A stretch of DNA of 64,000 nucleotides. It comes from Metopolophium dirhodum (Eukaryota > Arthropoda > Insecta > Hemiptera > Aphididae). The notes below the pieces were generated by a model. The model saw nothing but the letters and a program-made list of their open reading frames with translations. It did no database searches and was not told the origin of the DNA. The stretch's first letter is position 1; the number at the start of each line of letters is the position of its first letter. A program made the position numbers and the translations under genes. The stretch covers positions 33,898,270 to 33,962,269 of the forward strand of contig NC_083560.1 in assembly GCF_019925205.1 (NCBI RefSeq), given 5' to 3'. Shown piece by piece: positions 11,946 through 22,670 of this stretch.

Positions 11946-11961
11946 GTCGTCGTCGTCGTCG
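11946..11961 (+). repeat. (CGT)n microsatellite, short allele
   Basis: About five CGT units in the context AGAATCACAGTAG..GCACTAGCG. Equivalent tracts at 18524-18553 (about 10 units), 42897-42912 (about 5) and 45044-45071 (about 9) sit in homologous contexts. Confidence 0.85.
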
Positions 11962-12049
11962 CACTAGCGTTGCCAATGTTTGATATCTAGTCATCGGGGA
12001 AAATATGACAAAATTACCGTACAATTACCGTAATAACAACATTACCGTT

Positions 12050-12760
12050 AGTCACAATTGGACTCATTAAGCCCGACTCGGAGAGGTGCTCAAACAGGGA
12101 TTTTGAGATTTGTTCTTTATAAATGGTTGCTATATTGGTTATAGGAGAAATAATTAGTAGAAATTACTAATTAGTATTTATTTATTGTTGGTGGCCATAA
12201 GTTATTCAATGCATCAATCGACTCCAAGTAAACTCCAAAACATCAGAAATATTGTGAAGTTGGGTAAAAAAGCGTGAAAATTTAATATAAGGTTCCTGAT
12301 TAATTGTTCTAAAAGCAGTTGAAAAATATTAAAAATACATAGGCACAATTTTTTGTATAAGTGTTTAAAGTTCAAATGTTGACAAAATTTATAAACTTTA
12401 AAATGTAATAATTATTTTGTAGTTAAAAATTTATAAAATGTTCATATAGTAAATTGTCCGCAAACAGCACGTAAAAGGTGCCGACAGTAAATGCCCCGAC
12501 CGCCAATATCGTCGCCACTAAGTGTTGTTACTTTGACGGCGCCGCAACGTGAACCTTATAATTTCGTTGAGTATTTGCACTCAATTTTGTTTGTCTGTAT
12601 CATATAATTTTAAAACGAATCTATAATTAGTGTCTTTACTAAAAAAAAAAAAATAACTACCAAAAATCTCTTCGCAAAATCTGAATTTATATTATGTTTG
12701 TTTTGTTTAGATAATTATTTAATTTTTGTAAACTACAAAACATCAAAAATATTGTGAAAT
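12050..12760 (+). repeat. Repeat copy joining Helitron-like and GAGCG-family pieces
   Basis: 12055-12200 matches the Helitron interior at 18840-19010. 12270-12430 matches the interspersed repeat seen at 17530-17690 and 25890-26000. 12440-12758 is another copy of the 9325-9620 sequence (CGTCGCCACTA..TTGTTACTTTGACGGCG). At 12758 it switches abruptly to the element sequence found at 7571. No gene seen. Confidence 0.65.
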
Positions 12761-13720
12761 TGGCGCTGTGGCTTAAATGAAAAAAAATCAGATTATACAA
12801 CAAACAAAATGAATCAATACGATTATGTTAAATTTTTAAGTTTTAGAAATAAACCTTATAAAATATAAAATTTTGCAGTATGCGATTTTTATTATATTTT
12901 TTAATCATCATATATTTATTATTTTTAATTCGTATATATACATATTTAACCTTTTCCGCCGTGTAGGAACTTACATAATATGTACCTTTTCCCGTCGTGT
13001 AGGAACTAACATACGTACCTGGTTTTTCCGTGTAGGAACTAACGTATGTAATTGTTTACCTGATACTCTCGTGCAGGAACTTACTATTCCCCGCCTTTCC
13101 ACATCTAAAAAATTTATAAATGTATTATTTATATTATTGACTATTGTATATTTCATTAATCCTAGTACTTTCTATCTATACAAATATATGACATTAGACG
13201 TTTCTGAATATTCCGAGAACTCGTATCCAGAAACCGGATTGATAATAATTATGACAATATTATTATATGTTTAATTATACTATCTGCACGGGTTTTCAAC
13301 AACGCTGTGGTTATGACCACGACTAAAGAAGATATTATTAATTATGGTTGTGAATTATGACAATATTTGATAAAACTGTTTGCTTACAATTTACATCACG
13401 ATATTCAAAGGTGAGACTATTTTGTTCACGCCGCCACACACACACACCGACCGACGCACACACGCACACAATCTTAACAATTATATCGTTTCATAACCAT
13501 AAAATATGTAGATTACGCCACGGCGCGGCATCGGTCAATGTAGGCCGCCGGGGTCGCAACCAGTTTGGTCGTGAATGTCAAGGCGAAAATTATTATAATT
13601 ACGTGTCGCAGCGTTGCCGTATAGTTAGGCAGGTTATTGTAATATTATTATTGTGGGTGCTAATTGCCGAGTTTTTTTTTGTAAATAGTAAGCCCCGGGG
13701 GCCCTAAGTGTGATTTATTA
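12759..13720 (+). repeat. Partial third copy of the 7570-9000 element, without the MITE
   Basis: 12770-13100 and 13130-13620 match 7570-7850 and 8540-8950. The place corresponding to the GTTCC MITE is uninterrupted near 13100-13130. The 13357-13707 open frame (116 codons) runs through a CACACA tract and this repeat. I recognise no domain and doubt it is a gene. Confidence 0.7.
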
Positions 13721-14440
13721 CTAACTAATATTATTATTCGTGTGAGGCGCTTATCGCCATGTTATATTATTTGTTGATTTTAGAATTATTTTATACGGAC
13801 ACAGGTAGCGGCTGGCCGGCAGAGCACCGACAATCTGTGAGCTTTTTTTTTATTACTATTATATTGTCCAGCCATTAGGCATGTTATATTATACTTATAC
13901 GAGTTACAGCTCAAAGAGCTACCTATAAGTTATTATTCTGTCAGGCCAAAAGGGCCGCGCATTATCATTTATCAACTATCACTATTGACACCATTGTGTT
14001 GCTGTAAATTATTATATTTTGTGCTATTATTATTTAAATTGTGTATTAAAACAGCAACTCAATAAACTAAATCTTCTTGGTATACCATTTATGCTAGAGT
14101 TACATACCTAGTTTCATGCATTCCTAAGTACACATACACACCTACGCACCCACCGCATACTAGCACTTGGGAGTCTTGATCGGCGAACCCGTCCACTACT
14201 CCTGAGACGCTCTTCTTGACACACAATTCGGTCGGTGTGTGAGCATCACGCATAAATATATGCTGACCGGGCGCACGGTCTATTATTGTACCGTACCCGG
14301 CGCGAACACTATATTGTTATCTATTATTTTTGGTCGTGCGATTCTGTGATGAATTAAAATCTGCGAATTCGTAATTACGAATTTACAAATTTAGTAAGAT
14401 AAAAAAAAAAATTCTAATTTGTCAATTTAATTCATGTTTG
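13721..14440. other. Unassigned stretch, possibly an LTR-like remnant
   Basis: A block beginning about TGTGAGGCGCTTATCGCC (13740) and ending about GAGTTACA (14103) has TG..CA ends. It contains AATAAA near 14061 and is followed by GC-rich sequence to 14350. That layout would fit an LTR and leader, but I find no second copy, no primer site and no gag or pol in the window. Tentative. Confidence 0.25.
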
Positions 14441-14499
14441 ATATTATACATTCTACTTTTGCCGTCATGAGGATAAATTTCTAATAAGAAAAACAAGTG

Positions 14500-15361
14500 C
14501 AGCAGTATCTCAATCATCATCAAAAATTTGATGTGGTGAGTTAATTAATACTTAATTCTATTATTTGTACAAAAAAAAATATAGTCCATACAGGAAAGTA
14601 ACATGAAGTTATGTTTAGTATGTCGATTATTATATTTTAGACTAACACTGATAAAGACAAACACAAACGTTCTGTTGAAGATATTACCACTAAAATTGCT
14701 AAAACTGTAAGTAATTACTACTTAATTACATTTAATTTAAAAAATGACCTATTTGCTTAACAGTACGCAAAAACTGCAACATCATTATATCATATTATAT
14801 TATATTAGTAGAATTAATGATTTTATTAGTGCAATTAAAAACTTGTATAGCAATGGGACTATAAGGGACTAACTAATGTTTTTTTGTCCTAAACTTGAAA
14901 AATTCTGAAAACAGCCATGACACTGATATTACTGATATTACTGATTCTATGGATATTGGATTACTAATTCAGCAGTTAAAAAAGGTTTGCATGAAAAATT
15001 ATTTAAATTTTTTTTGATGTGGTTCTAAATTATTTTATGTATAAAAATAAGAAGAATACGTTTGATGTAGATAAATAGTAAATATTATACCTAGTTATGT
15101 TCATAATATTATTAGGATTTGATTTCTTATGTATAATTGTATAACCTGTAAAAATAAAAATGTATTAATTTTCATATTAAAGTGTTCACAATATATAATT
15201 ATAAAATATTGTACATTCACAAGTTCACAGCTGAACTTTGTTTTTGAATAGTTCAATTGGTCAACAAATATAACGAAAACTGTAAAAAAAGTACATTTAA
15301 AAGTTTATTTATACTTTACCCTCCCCCCCCCCCTCCTTGAAAAATCTTGTCTACGCCACTG
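14500..15361 (+). other. Decayed element with exon-like pieces and a CAGTGGCGTAGAC-type right end
   Basis: Three short segments look spliced. One ends before GTGAGTTAAT at about 14536. One at 14641-14708 has a TTTTAG acceptor and GTAAGTAATT donor and would encode TNTDKDKHKRSVEDI... One ends at about 14983 before GTTTGCATG and would encode ..DITDSMDIGLLIQQLKK. I cannot assign them to a family. The right end AATCTTGTCTACGCCACTG at 15343-15361 is the terminus of the family seen at 6930-9011. Confidence 0.35.
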
Positions 15362-15581
15362 CGACATGTCCTCTTAAACATCGTCGATAATGAAACCCAT
15401 TAAGAAGATCGTAGCTTGAACAAATTTTCGGCAGCGTCGGTGGTGGCGACGCTCGGCTAGCGGTGAGCGGCAAAGTGTGTACATTGAGGATCGTTACTTT
15501 TCAGCGGCATGCTGTTTTACATTCAACTACAAATAGACATTTGTCCAATTTTTACAGTTGCAGTTCATCTGTTCAGTGAGA

Positions 15582-15884
15582 ATGTCGTTCATCACAGTGG
15601 AACGTCTCTCTTTAATCTTAGACAATCCGTTTTTACGGAATAAAATATTAAAAAAAAGAGTTAGCGTTCACCAAATTAATCGCACCAGGAAAGTGTACGG
15701 AGATTTCCATCATTTATATGCTGATTTAAAATAATCACCAACTAGATTTTTCGAATACCTCCGAATGTCGATTGGGACTTACGACTTTATTTTAAAGAGA
15801 ATCGGTATACCTAAACGAGTTAAAAAAAATGACTAATTTTAAGAAGCCAATTTCAGCTGCTGAAAGGTTGTACGTAACTTTAAG
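15582..15884 (+). pseudogene. PIF/Harbinger transposase N-terminal exon, broken
   Basis: Translation reads MSFITVERLSLILDNPFL, then GDFHHLYADLK-stop-SPTRFFEYLRMSIGTYDFIL, and after a +1 shift TNFKKPISAAERLYVTLR followed at once by a GTAAGT splice donor. The pattern H-x-L-Y-x-D-L..FFEY-R-M-S..T-Y-D-x-I-L..P-I-S-x-x-E-R-L-x-V-T-L-R is the N-terminal signature of Harbinger (HARBI1-like, DDE_4) nucleases. There is one in-frame TAA (near 15730) and one frameshift (near 15830). The catalytic DDE region is not found downstream. It is a fossil exon. It lies in the interval missing from unit 2. Confidence 0.75.
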
Positions 15885-15899
15885 GTAAGTTACACTATA

Positions 15900-16860
15900 A
15901 TCAATTTCGTAATTTATTATTATTTTTTAAATATATTAATAGTTTAAACTAACAATTAAACTGTAGTTTTTTTAACAACAAAATAAATACGTTTTAAATA
16001 AATGATTTATAAAAAAAAATACTCACCTATAACTCAGGTGATTATAAAAAAATTAAACATAATGTTCTCCTTTTTTTATGTTAAAATTAATTATACATTA
16101 TATTATACAATATATTTATACAAGTTTAAAATAGTAAATACTAATACTCCATTGCCTATGAATATATCTATGATAAAATATTTGTATAGTTATGTTTTTT
16201 TATACACAGTTGAAAACTATAACGTTTTATTAATAACAATTATAATATCATTACATTTAGTTTATAATAAATAATAAATGTCATAATTATTATGTTGGTA
16301 ATGTTATTTATTAGTACACAGAAAACTTGATGTATAACTGAATCTCGTATTCAATTTATTCCTAATATATTTTTAGCACGAATATTGATGTGTTTGAATA
16401 ATATATTGTTGGACGTATTCAAATAATTGTGCATGAGATTGTCCCAACCGTCCAACGTCCTTCCGTATTTGAGTGTTAACTTTCCCGAGGAGAGACCTTT
16501 TTAGTTTAATTGTTCTATACTACGCTTTTGCAATGACCTCCGCACATGAGCTAATTATTGTTACATAATTATAATAAATTGCAAATACCAACAAAATTTG
16601 TATTTCCACGATTATAATATATTTATATTATATAATATGCATATAAGGCATACGCGTATATAACAATACATACATAATATAGGTACAGTTATAATATTAT
16701 TAGGGACGTCTGGTAAATTATTGACTAAAAAAAGTTTCGGGGAGCTTGAACCCCTCTCAAATACGTTTTCGTCTATAAATTGGTAGATATATCCGATAAT
16801 AATACAATTTTAAACTCCCCAGAATATGGCAACACATTTTTATAATATATATTATATTAG
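15900..16860. other. AT-rich stretch, no gene supported
   Basis: Probably partly intron or flank of the Harbinger fragment. The 90-codon frame at 16002-16274 is low complexity. 16490-16545 (TTTAATTGTT..ACGCTTTTGCAATGACCTCCGC) matches, inverted, the sequence near 33570-33610 and 61665-61700, so a short shared repeat is present. Confidence 0.45.
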
Positions 16861-17690
16861 ATAGTAAATATTATAATCTAATATAATGTTAAATACATTT
16901 GTTCAATTTAATAATATTTGGTAGATTATAGTAAATTGATCGCAAACGGCACGTAAATGCCCCGACCGCCAATAACGTCGCCACTAAGTGTTGTTACTTT
17001 GACGGCGCTGCAACGTGAGCCTTATAATTTCGTTGAGTATTTGCACTAAATTTTGTTTGTCTGTATCATATAATTTTAAAACGAATCTATAATTAGTGTC
17101 TTTACTGAAAAAAAAAATCACTGCCAAAAATCTCTTCGTAAAATCTGAATTTATATTATGTTTGTTTTGTTTAGATAATTTTTTAATTTTTGTAAACTAC
17201 AAAACAACAAAAATATTGTGAAGAACGTGCTTTTGTAAAAATCATCAAAACCGTACGTGCTAAAATATTCCTAAAATATCTTATAAAATATTTACATTAT
17301 ATTATTCTATTAAAAATTTAAAAAAATGCGTCAACAATCAATATATTATTATGCTTTAATATGTAATTTTTTTAAATTTGTTTTTATAACATATTAAAAA
17401 CCTCAAATTAATTAGTGTGGACGTGAGGTATATACACTTCCGTTTTTAAAATTAACTGGTTGGACGCAATCGATATTAAATGCTTAATATTGCTGTGATC
17501 GTGATTGCCGTTGAGTGAGTGGCTACAGGCTCCTGATATATCGTTCTAATGGCAGTTGAAAAATATTAAAAATACATAGGCACAATTTTTTTGTAAAAGC
17601 ATTTAAAGTTCAAATGTTGACAAAATTTATCAAATTTAAAATTTAATAATTATTTTGTAGTTAAAAATTTATAAAATGTTCAACTTTTAT
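16861..17690 (+). repeat. Further copy of the 9260-9900 repeat plus GAGCG-family body
   Basis: 16870-17500 matches 9260-9900 with small indels. 17520-17690 continues into the interspersed repeat body. Unit 2 joins the equivalent of 12758 directly to the equivalent of 17223, so this copy is one side of the recombination or deletion point. Confidence 0.7.
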
Positions 17691-18523
17691 AGCTAAGGGT
17701 TGAAAATTGAAAACAAGGCTCTTAGGCTTTACGAATATAGGTTATATATAAATTACTTTTTTCACAATAATATCATCAAATATACTTGGTAATATCATAG
17801 GCTGACTGACCGTTTTCGCTCAGAATCGTATTTCATTGAATTCAAATTTAACACCATCCATTACATTGTCACTTGCAATCTACTTACCCACCTTTTTAAA
17901 AATTTTTTTTTATAACATATTAAGAACTATTAATTAATTAATGGGGACGTGAGGTATATACATTTCCGTTTTTAAAATTAAATGGTTTAATTATTTTGTT
18001 AATTGAAAAAAATTAAATATCACGCAATCGTTATTAAATGCGTAATATTACTGTGATCGTGATTGCCATTGAGTGAGTCGCAACAGCCGCTAAGCCGCCG
18101 CAAGAAAAGAACGATTAGACCATGAGTCCCTGATACTCCAACTCCCTATTTTTCGATTTAGTTCGTATCGTTTTCAACTTTATCAACCCGATTAAGATTT
18201 CACAGACCAACCATTATTATTATTATTATTATATTTGTAGTGAGAGCTAAATAAAAAAAAAATGACGGCGTGTGTTTCGTATATCGACGCAGGAGTTGCC
18301 TATATAAACTGTGTAAAATACAAATACGTAAATTTGTTATACGTCACAACTGATTTTCTATTGCATCAATCAACTCCAAAAAAACTCCAAAACATCAGAA
18401 ATATTGTGAAGAACGTAGTTTTGTAAAAATCATCAAAACCGTACGTTTAAAAATTAAGCTATAAATGAAAAAGTGCGAACTTTTTAATGGACATTTATAC
18501 TAAATTCAGAATCACGGTAGCCA

Positions 18524-18554
<31 letters not shown>

Positions 18555-18724
18555 ACTAGCGTTGCCAATGTTTGATACCTAGTTATCGGGGAAAATATGA
18601 CAAAATTACAGTACAATTACCGTATAAACAAAATTACCGTTCTTATAGATTATTGTGTAAATACTCAATATTTACTCAGTAATTATACAAACAATTGTAT
18701 GTCCGTACTTTATACAATGTACTA
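17691..18724 (+). repeat. Repeat-derived stretch with TAT/ATT and (CGT)n tracts
   Basis: 17700-17900 is the right end of a GATTCTGAGCG-family repeat (GACCGTTTTCGCTCAGAATCG). 17930-18480 is another diverged copy of the 9790-10290 repeat. 18524-18553 is the (CGT)10 tract. The corresponding unit 2 sequence is 44180-45240. No gene seen. Confidence 0.65.
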
Positions 18725-20248
18725 TCTTTATATTAATAAAGTACATTGTACTTGTGTATGTCACTGAACTCCTCCTAAACGGCTGGACCGATTTGAATTA
18801 AATTTGTTGTGTGTGCTTGAGTGGGTCCTTGAATGGTTTAGATTCACAATTGGACTCATTAAGCCCGAACCGGAGAGGTTCTCAAACAGGCATTTTGAGA
18901 TTTACGATGGAAATTGTTCTTTATAAATGGTTGCTATATTGGCTATAGGAGAAATAATTAGTAGACATTACTAATTAGTATTTATTTATTGTTGGTGGCC
19001 ATAAGTTATTCGGACAAGGATGTATCAAATCGAATTTTCTATAGAATTGTCTACCAAGGTGGTTGCACTTAGATCGGGTGGATTGCCTACTTCATATGGT
19101 GTCGCAAATTGTCCACGATTATAATTTTTTTTTGTAATCAATATTAACCATTTAAATAAACAAAAAATAAAATAAAATAAATTTATTATAATTACACAAT
19201 CACGCATTTTCTACGTACGACTTTGTTTTATTATGCCGATATTCTCATTAACAATACCATGCCACGGTCAAATACTTCACGTCAAAGCCGTAATGCAACT
19301 AGGATTCGAAACATTACGAATGAAAGGACTGATTTATATTTATATATATATAAATTAATTTTCGTGTGTAGATTAGACCTCCGGGAAGAATATAGGCTAT
19401 AATTTAAAAAGGATTAAATTTGGTTTTTTTTATTCATTGGATTTTCTTACGGTTTTTAGGTTAGGTTTGGATTTTGTATTATATAAATGATTATATTAAT
19501 CCACCTTAGGTGGAATTAAGTAAAAACGACAAACTTGGTATCACTTTGATTTAAATCTTACACTTACTCGTACAAACAGCACGGGGTAATTTTTTTTTTT
19601 AGCGGTTCCCAGTGATTTCAACATATTTTAATTTTTTTTTTATCAAAAATAATAATCATAAATTAAAAATGCATCATTATTTAATGTTTTTTTTTGATTC
19701 CCCTCACTCAAACATACAAATGTTTAGAAGCTTTTAAAATTATGCAAACCAATACTATAATATTGATAAGAAGTCTAGAAAAAGTTCGAAAACTATAATG
19801 AGAAAGAATACTATTTATAGAAAATTAGTAAATCAGCTAAATCGTATTTAAATCACAATAATTAAACTATTGTTGAAGAAATCAATTTAGCTAATAAAAT
19901 ATGTTTATAAATACAGAATAAATTAAAATTTAGTATAGTTAACTTTTTACAATAATATGATTTGTGATTGATATTATTATATTTCTACGATTACAATTTT
20001 TTTTTTATAAATATTTGATTATGATTTATGAGTTATATAATGATATTATATTTTTCCTAACCCACCTATATTATTATGGCAGTATCACATTAGGAGCTTT
20101 GTTTAAAAAGGTTCGTTTACCTGACATGTTACGGAATTCGTGTGCACCGACATAAACACATAATTAGGGCAGTGAATTTGTTGCATTTAAATGTTTTTTG
20201 TAAATGATTATATTTATTGCTGAGTGAAATTAAAATATGTTTCGTAAA

Positions 20249-20668
20249 GAGGATGTCAGTGCATTATTTGGTTTCTCTCTCTGACCCCCCCGCAACATGG
20301 ACAAAACGCATTTGCGCAGAATCGTTTTTTCTATATTCTTAAGAAATTTCAGAGTAAAACCACCCATTACAAAAAAGATAGAGAATAATATTTTAGAGGG
20401 AATGACATATCGATTCTATATTTTATTGTTATTTGACTTTCGAAATAAACAAAAAAATGTTGTAAATTTAAATTATGTTTAAATTGTTTTAAAACAATAT
20501 TTAGAGATATGTCATTCCCTCAAAAATATTTTTTTCTATCTTTTTTGTAATGAGTGATTTTACTCTAAGATTACTTAAAAACATAGAGAAAACGATTCTG
20601 CGCAAATGTATTTTGTCTATGTTGCGCGCGGGCTAGAGTGAGAAAACAAATAGTCCGCTAACATCCTC
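20249..20668. mobile_element. Foldback MITE, GAGGATGT ends
   Basis: A 420-bp near-palindrome with arms of about 190 bp around a loop near 20440-20500. The arms share AGAATCGTTTT, ACAAAAAAGATAGA and GGGAATGACATATC in inverted form. Termini GAGGATGT..ACATCCTC with TTAA on the right resemble the TTAA-type ends of the 51052 element. The left flank is TAAA, so the duplication is imperfect. The 61-codon frame at 20297 is inside an arm. Confidence 0.8.
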
Positions 20669-20877
20669 TTAAACTCTTAATTTCAACAAAAAATAATAAT
20701 ATGGCAATAAATGCAATTTTAGTGACTTTTTTATTTTACTGCAATTTTAATTATTTTTCATGATTTTCGTTTACATTTAAGATTAAATAGCTTAATATAT
20801 TAAATAAAAGCAAGTAGCAGTACACAAACTTCTATTTTTGTTGTAATACTTATTATTTTATTAATATTTCTATAGAG

Positions 20878-22670
20878 CAGAGGTTCCCAAACTGTGGGTC
20901 GCGACCCAAAAGTGGGTCGCGATTATACTTTTGGTGGGTCGCGTTTTTTTTGTAAATAATACAAAAATATAATCATCTATTACTTTTCGTTGATGTTCAA
21001 TGTTCAAATTCAGTTTAATCGTCAATCCTTATCTGTGAGTGTGACAATTACGAGTTTACCAGCGGCTGTGTTAAATCGACACAATCAGATTAATAAAGAA
21101 TAGTTATTGTAAATATAACGATTTACCTATCTGAAACAAATTAGTAGATACGAGAATGTCGCTTGACGTTCAAAACTTTTGATTATTTTCAGTAACACGC
21201 GGCACATCGAATACGATACATGCAGTTTTATATTAAATAGTACTTTTTGTTTTAAAAGGCTTATCTCAGATGATTGTTTTCGTACGTTACATATGGATGA
21301 ATGAATCTCACGAGGATTTTTTGTGCTGTGAACCGATTATTCGAGGTACAAGTGATGACATTTTTAATACTCTTAATACCTATATAACAGCGAAAGGAAT
21401 TGAATGGACGAAATGTGTCAGGTTATGTATGGACGGCGCCCAAGCAATGTGTGGTAAGAACAGTAGTGTTATTACTAAAATTCGTGAAATTAACCCTAAT
21501 GTGCCATGGATGCACTGCAATATACATAGGGAGGCATTAGTATCAAAATCTTTGTCAGATGATTTTAGAAGTGTATTAAACACGTCTGTAAAATAGTAAA
21601 TTTTATTAAGGCAAGGCCGTTACAGTCCCGTTTATTTGAGAAGCTTTGCGAAGAAATGGGTAGTATTCACAAATCACTTCTCCTTCACACTGAGGTACGT
21701 TAGCTATCGAGGGGGAAAGTTCTTACAAGACTTGTCGAACTTCGCGAAGAAGTCGCTTATTATTTGGACGAAAAAAATTATTACGTAAAATTCTTACGTG
21801 ATGTGAAGTTTATTTTAAGGCTTACATACTTAGCAGATATATTTTCTAAATTAAATGAACTTAATTTATATTTGCAAGGTATAGGCGGAGATATATTTTC
21901 AGTTCACGACAAAATTCGAGCATTTATGAAAAAAATTTTGTTGTGGAAAAATAATATTGAAAACAAATGTGAATCATTTTCTAATTTCATTATTGGAAAT
22001 CAAATAGAAGTTGATGATAGCATTATTACATCTATTTCTGATCATTTACAAACACTAAAAGATAATTTCGATTCATATTTTCTGAGTGAAATGGAGAACT
22101 ATCAACAATTGAAATGGATTTCAAATAATTTTCAAGAACATGACATGACAAGTGGGTTATCAATAAGAACTAAAGAAGAATTAATCGAAAATAGTGTGTT
22201 TAAAATGAATTTCAATCGAAAAAAATTAATGAGTTTCTGGTTATCAGTTTAAGAAAGTTATCCAACTGTTTCCAATGAAGCTGTAAAGATGCTACTCCCA
22301 TTCATTTCATCATATAATTGTGAGGTTGGTTTTTCGGCAATGGTTGCTATTAAAACCAAATTACGGAGCAAATTGAAACTTTCAAACTCACTGCGTCTCA
22401 AGCTTACTCATGTTAAAGTGGATATCGATGATGTGATGAAAAAAAATAGGAAACAATTACATCCTTCACATTAAAATTAAATACTTATTAAATTACTAAT
22501 ATATTATACTTGTTATACTTTTTTTTCGTAATTACATAAAATTTAATAAAATAGTTTAATTTTCTGTTGTATGGTAAAAAAAAAAAAAGGTTATTCATTG
22601 ATATTATAGGTCACCATATTTTAAAAAAATTTCAAAATGGGTCGTACAATAAAAAGTTTGGGAACCTCTG
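20878..22670 (+). mobile_element. hAT transposon, ZBED5-like, exact 8-bp TSD
   Basis: 1793 bp. The left end CAGAGGTTCCCAAACTGTGG and the right end ..AGTTTGGGAACCTCTG form a 16-bp terminal inverted repeat. It is flanked by a perfect 8-bp duplication CTATAGAG (20870-20877 and 22671-22678). Inside are TGGGTCGCGACCC-type subterminal repeats and the 3' half of a transposase. Such ends are typical of the hAT subgroup that gave rise to ZBED5/SCAND3 genes. The 5' half of the coding region is deleted. Confidence 0.95.
21270..22474 (+). pseudogene. hAT transposase (ZBED5/SCAND3-like), 3' half, three lesions
   Basis: 21270-21593 encodes part of the RNase-H-like core: YIWMNESHEDFLCCEPI, the conserved CMDGAQAMCGK around the second catalytic acid, and WMHCNIHREAL. 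A one-base loss near 21593 shifts the frame. The continuation reads VNFIKARPLQSRLFEKLCEE and then EVR-stop-LSRGKVL. The conserved Trp codon TGG of the E-V-R-W-L-S-R-G motif has become TAG at about 21706. 21764-22252 is the helical insertion domain, ending at a TAA that interrupts ..SFWLSV-ESYPTVSNEA. 22289-22474 is the dimerisation tail (LLPFISSYNCEVGFSAMVAI) with a natural stop. The BED finger and first catalytic acid are deleted. It is non-functional. Confidence 0.92.

Noticed and set aside
13740..14103. LTR of a retrotransposon
   Set aside because: Kept only as a weak description: TG..CA ends and AATAAA alone are not enough without a second LTR, primer site or coding region.
16002..16274. 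90-codon frame rich in Tyr/Ile/Leu, membrane-protein-like
   Set aside because: Low-complexity AT-rich DNA yields such frames by chance. There are no conserved motifs, and no counterpart in unit 2 because the interval is missing.
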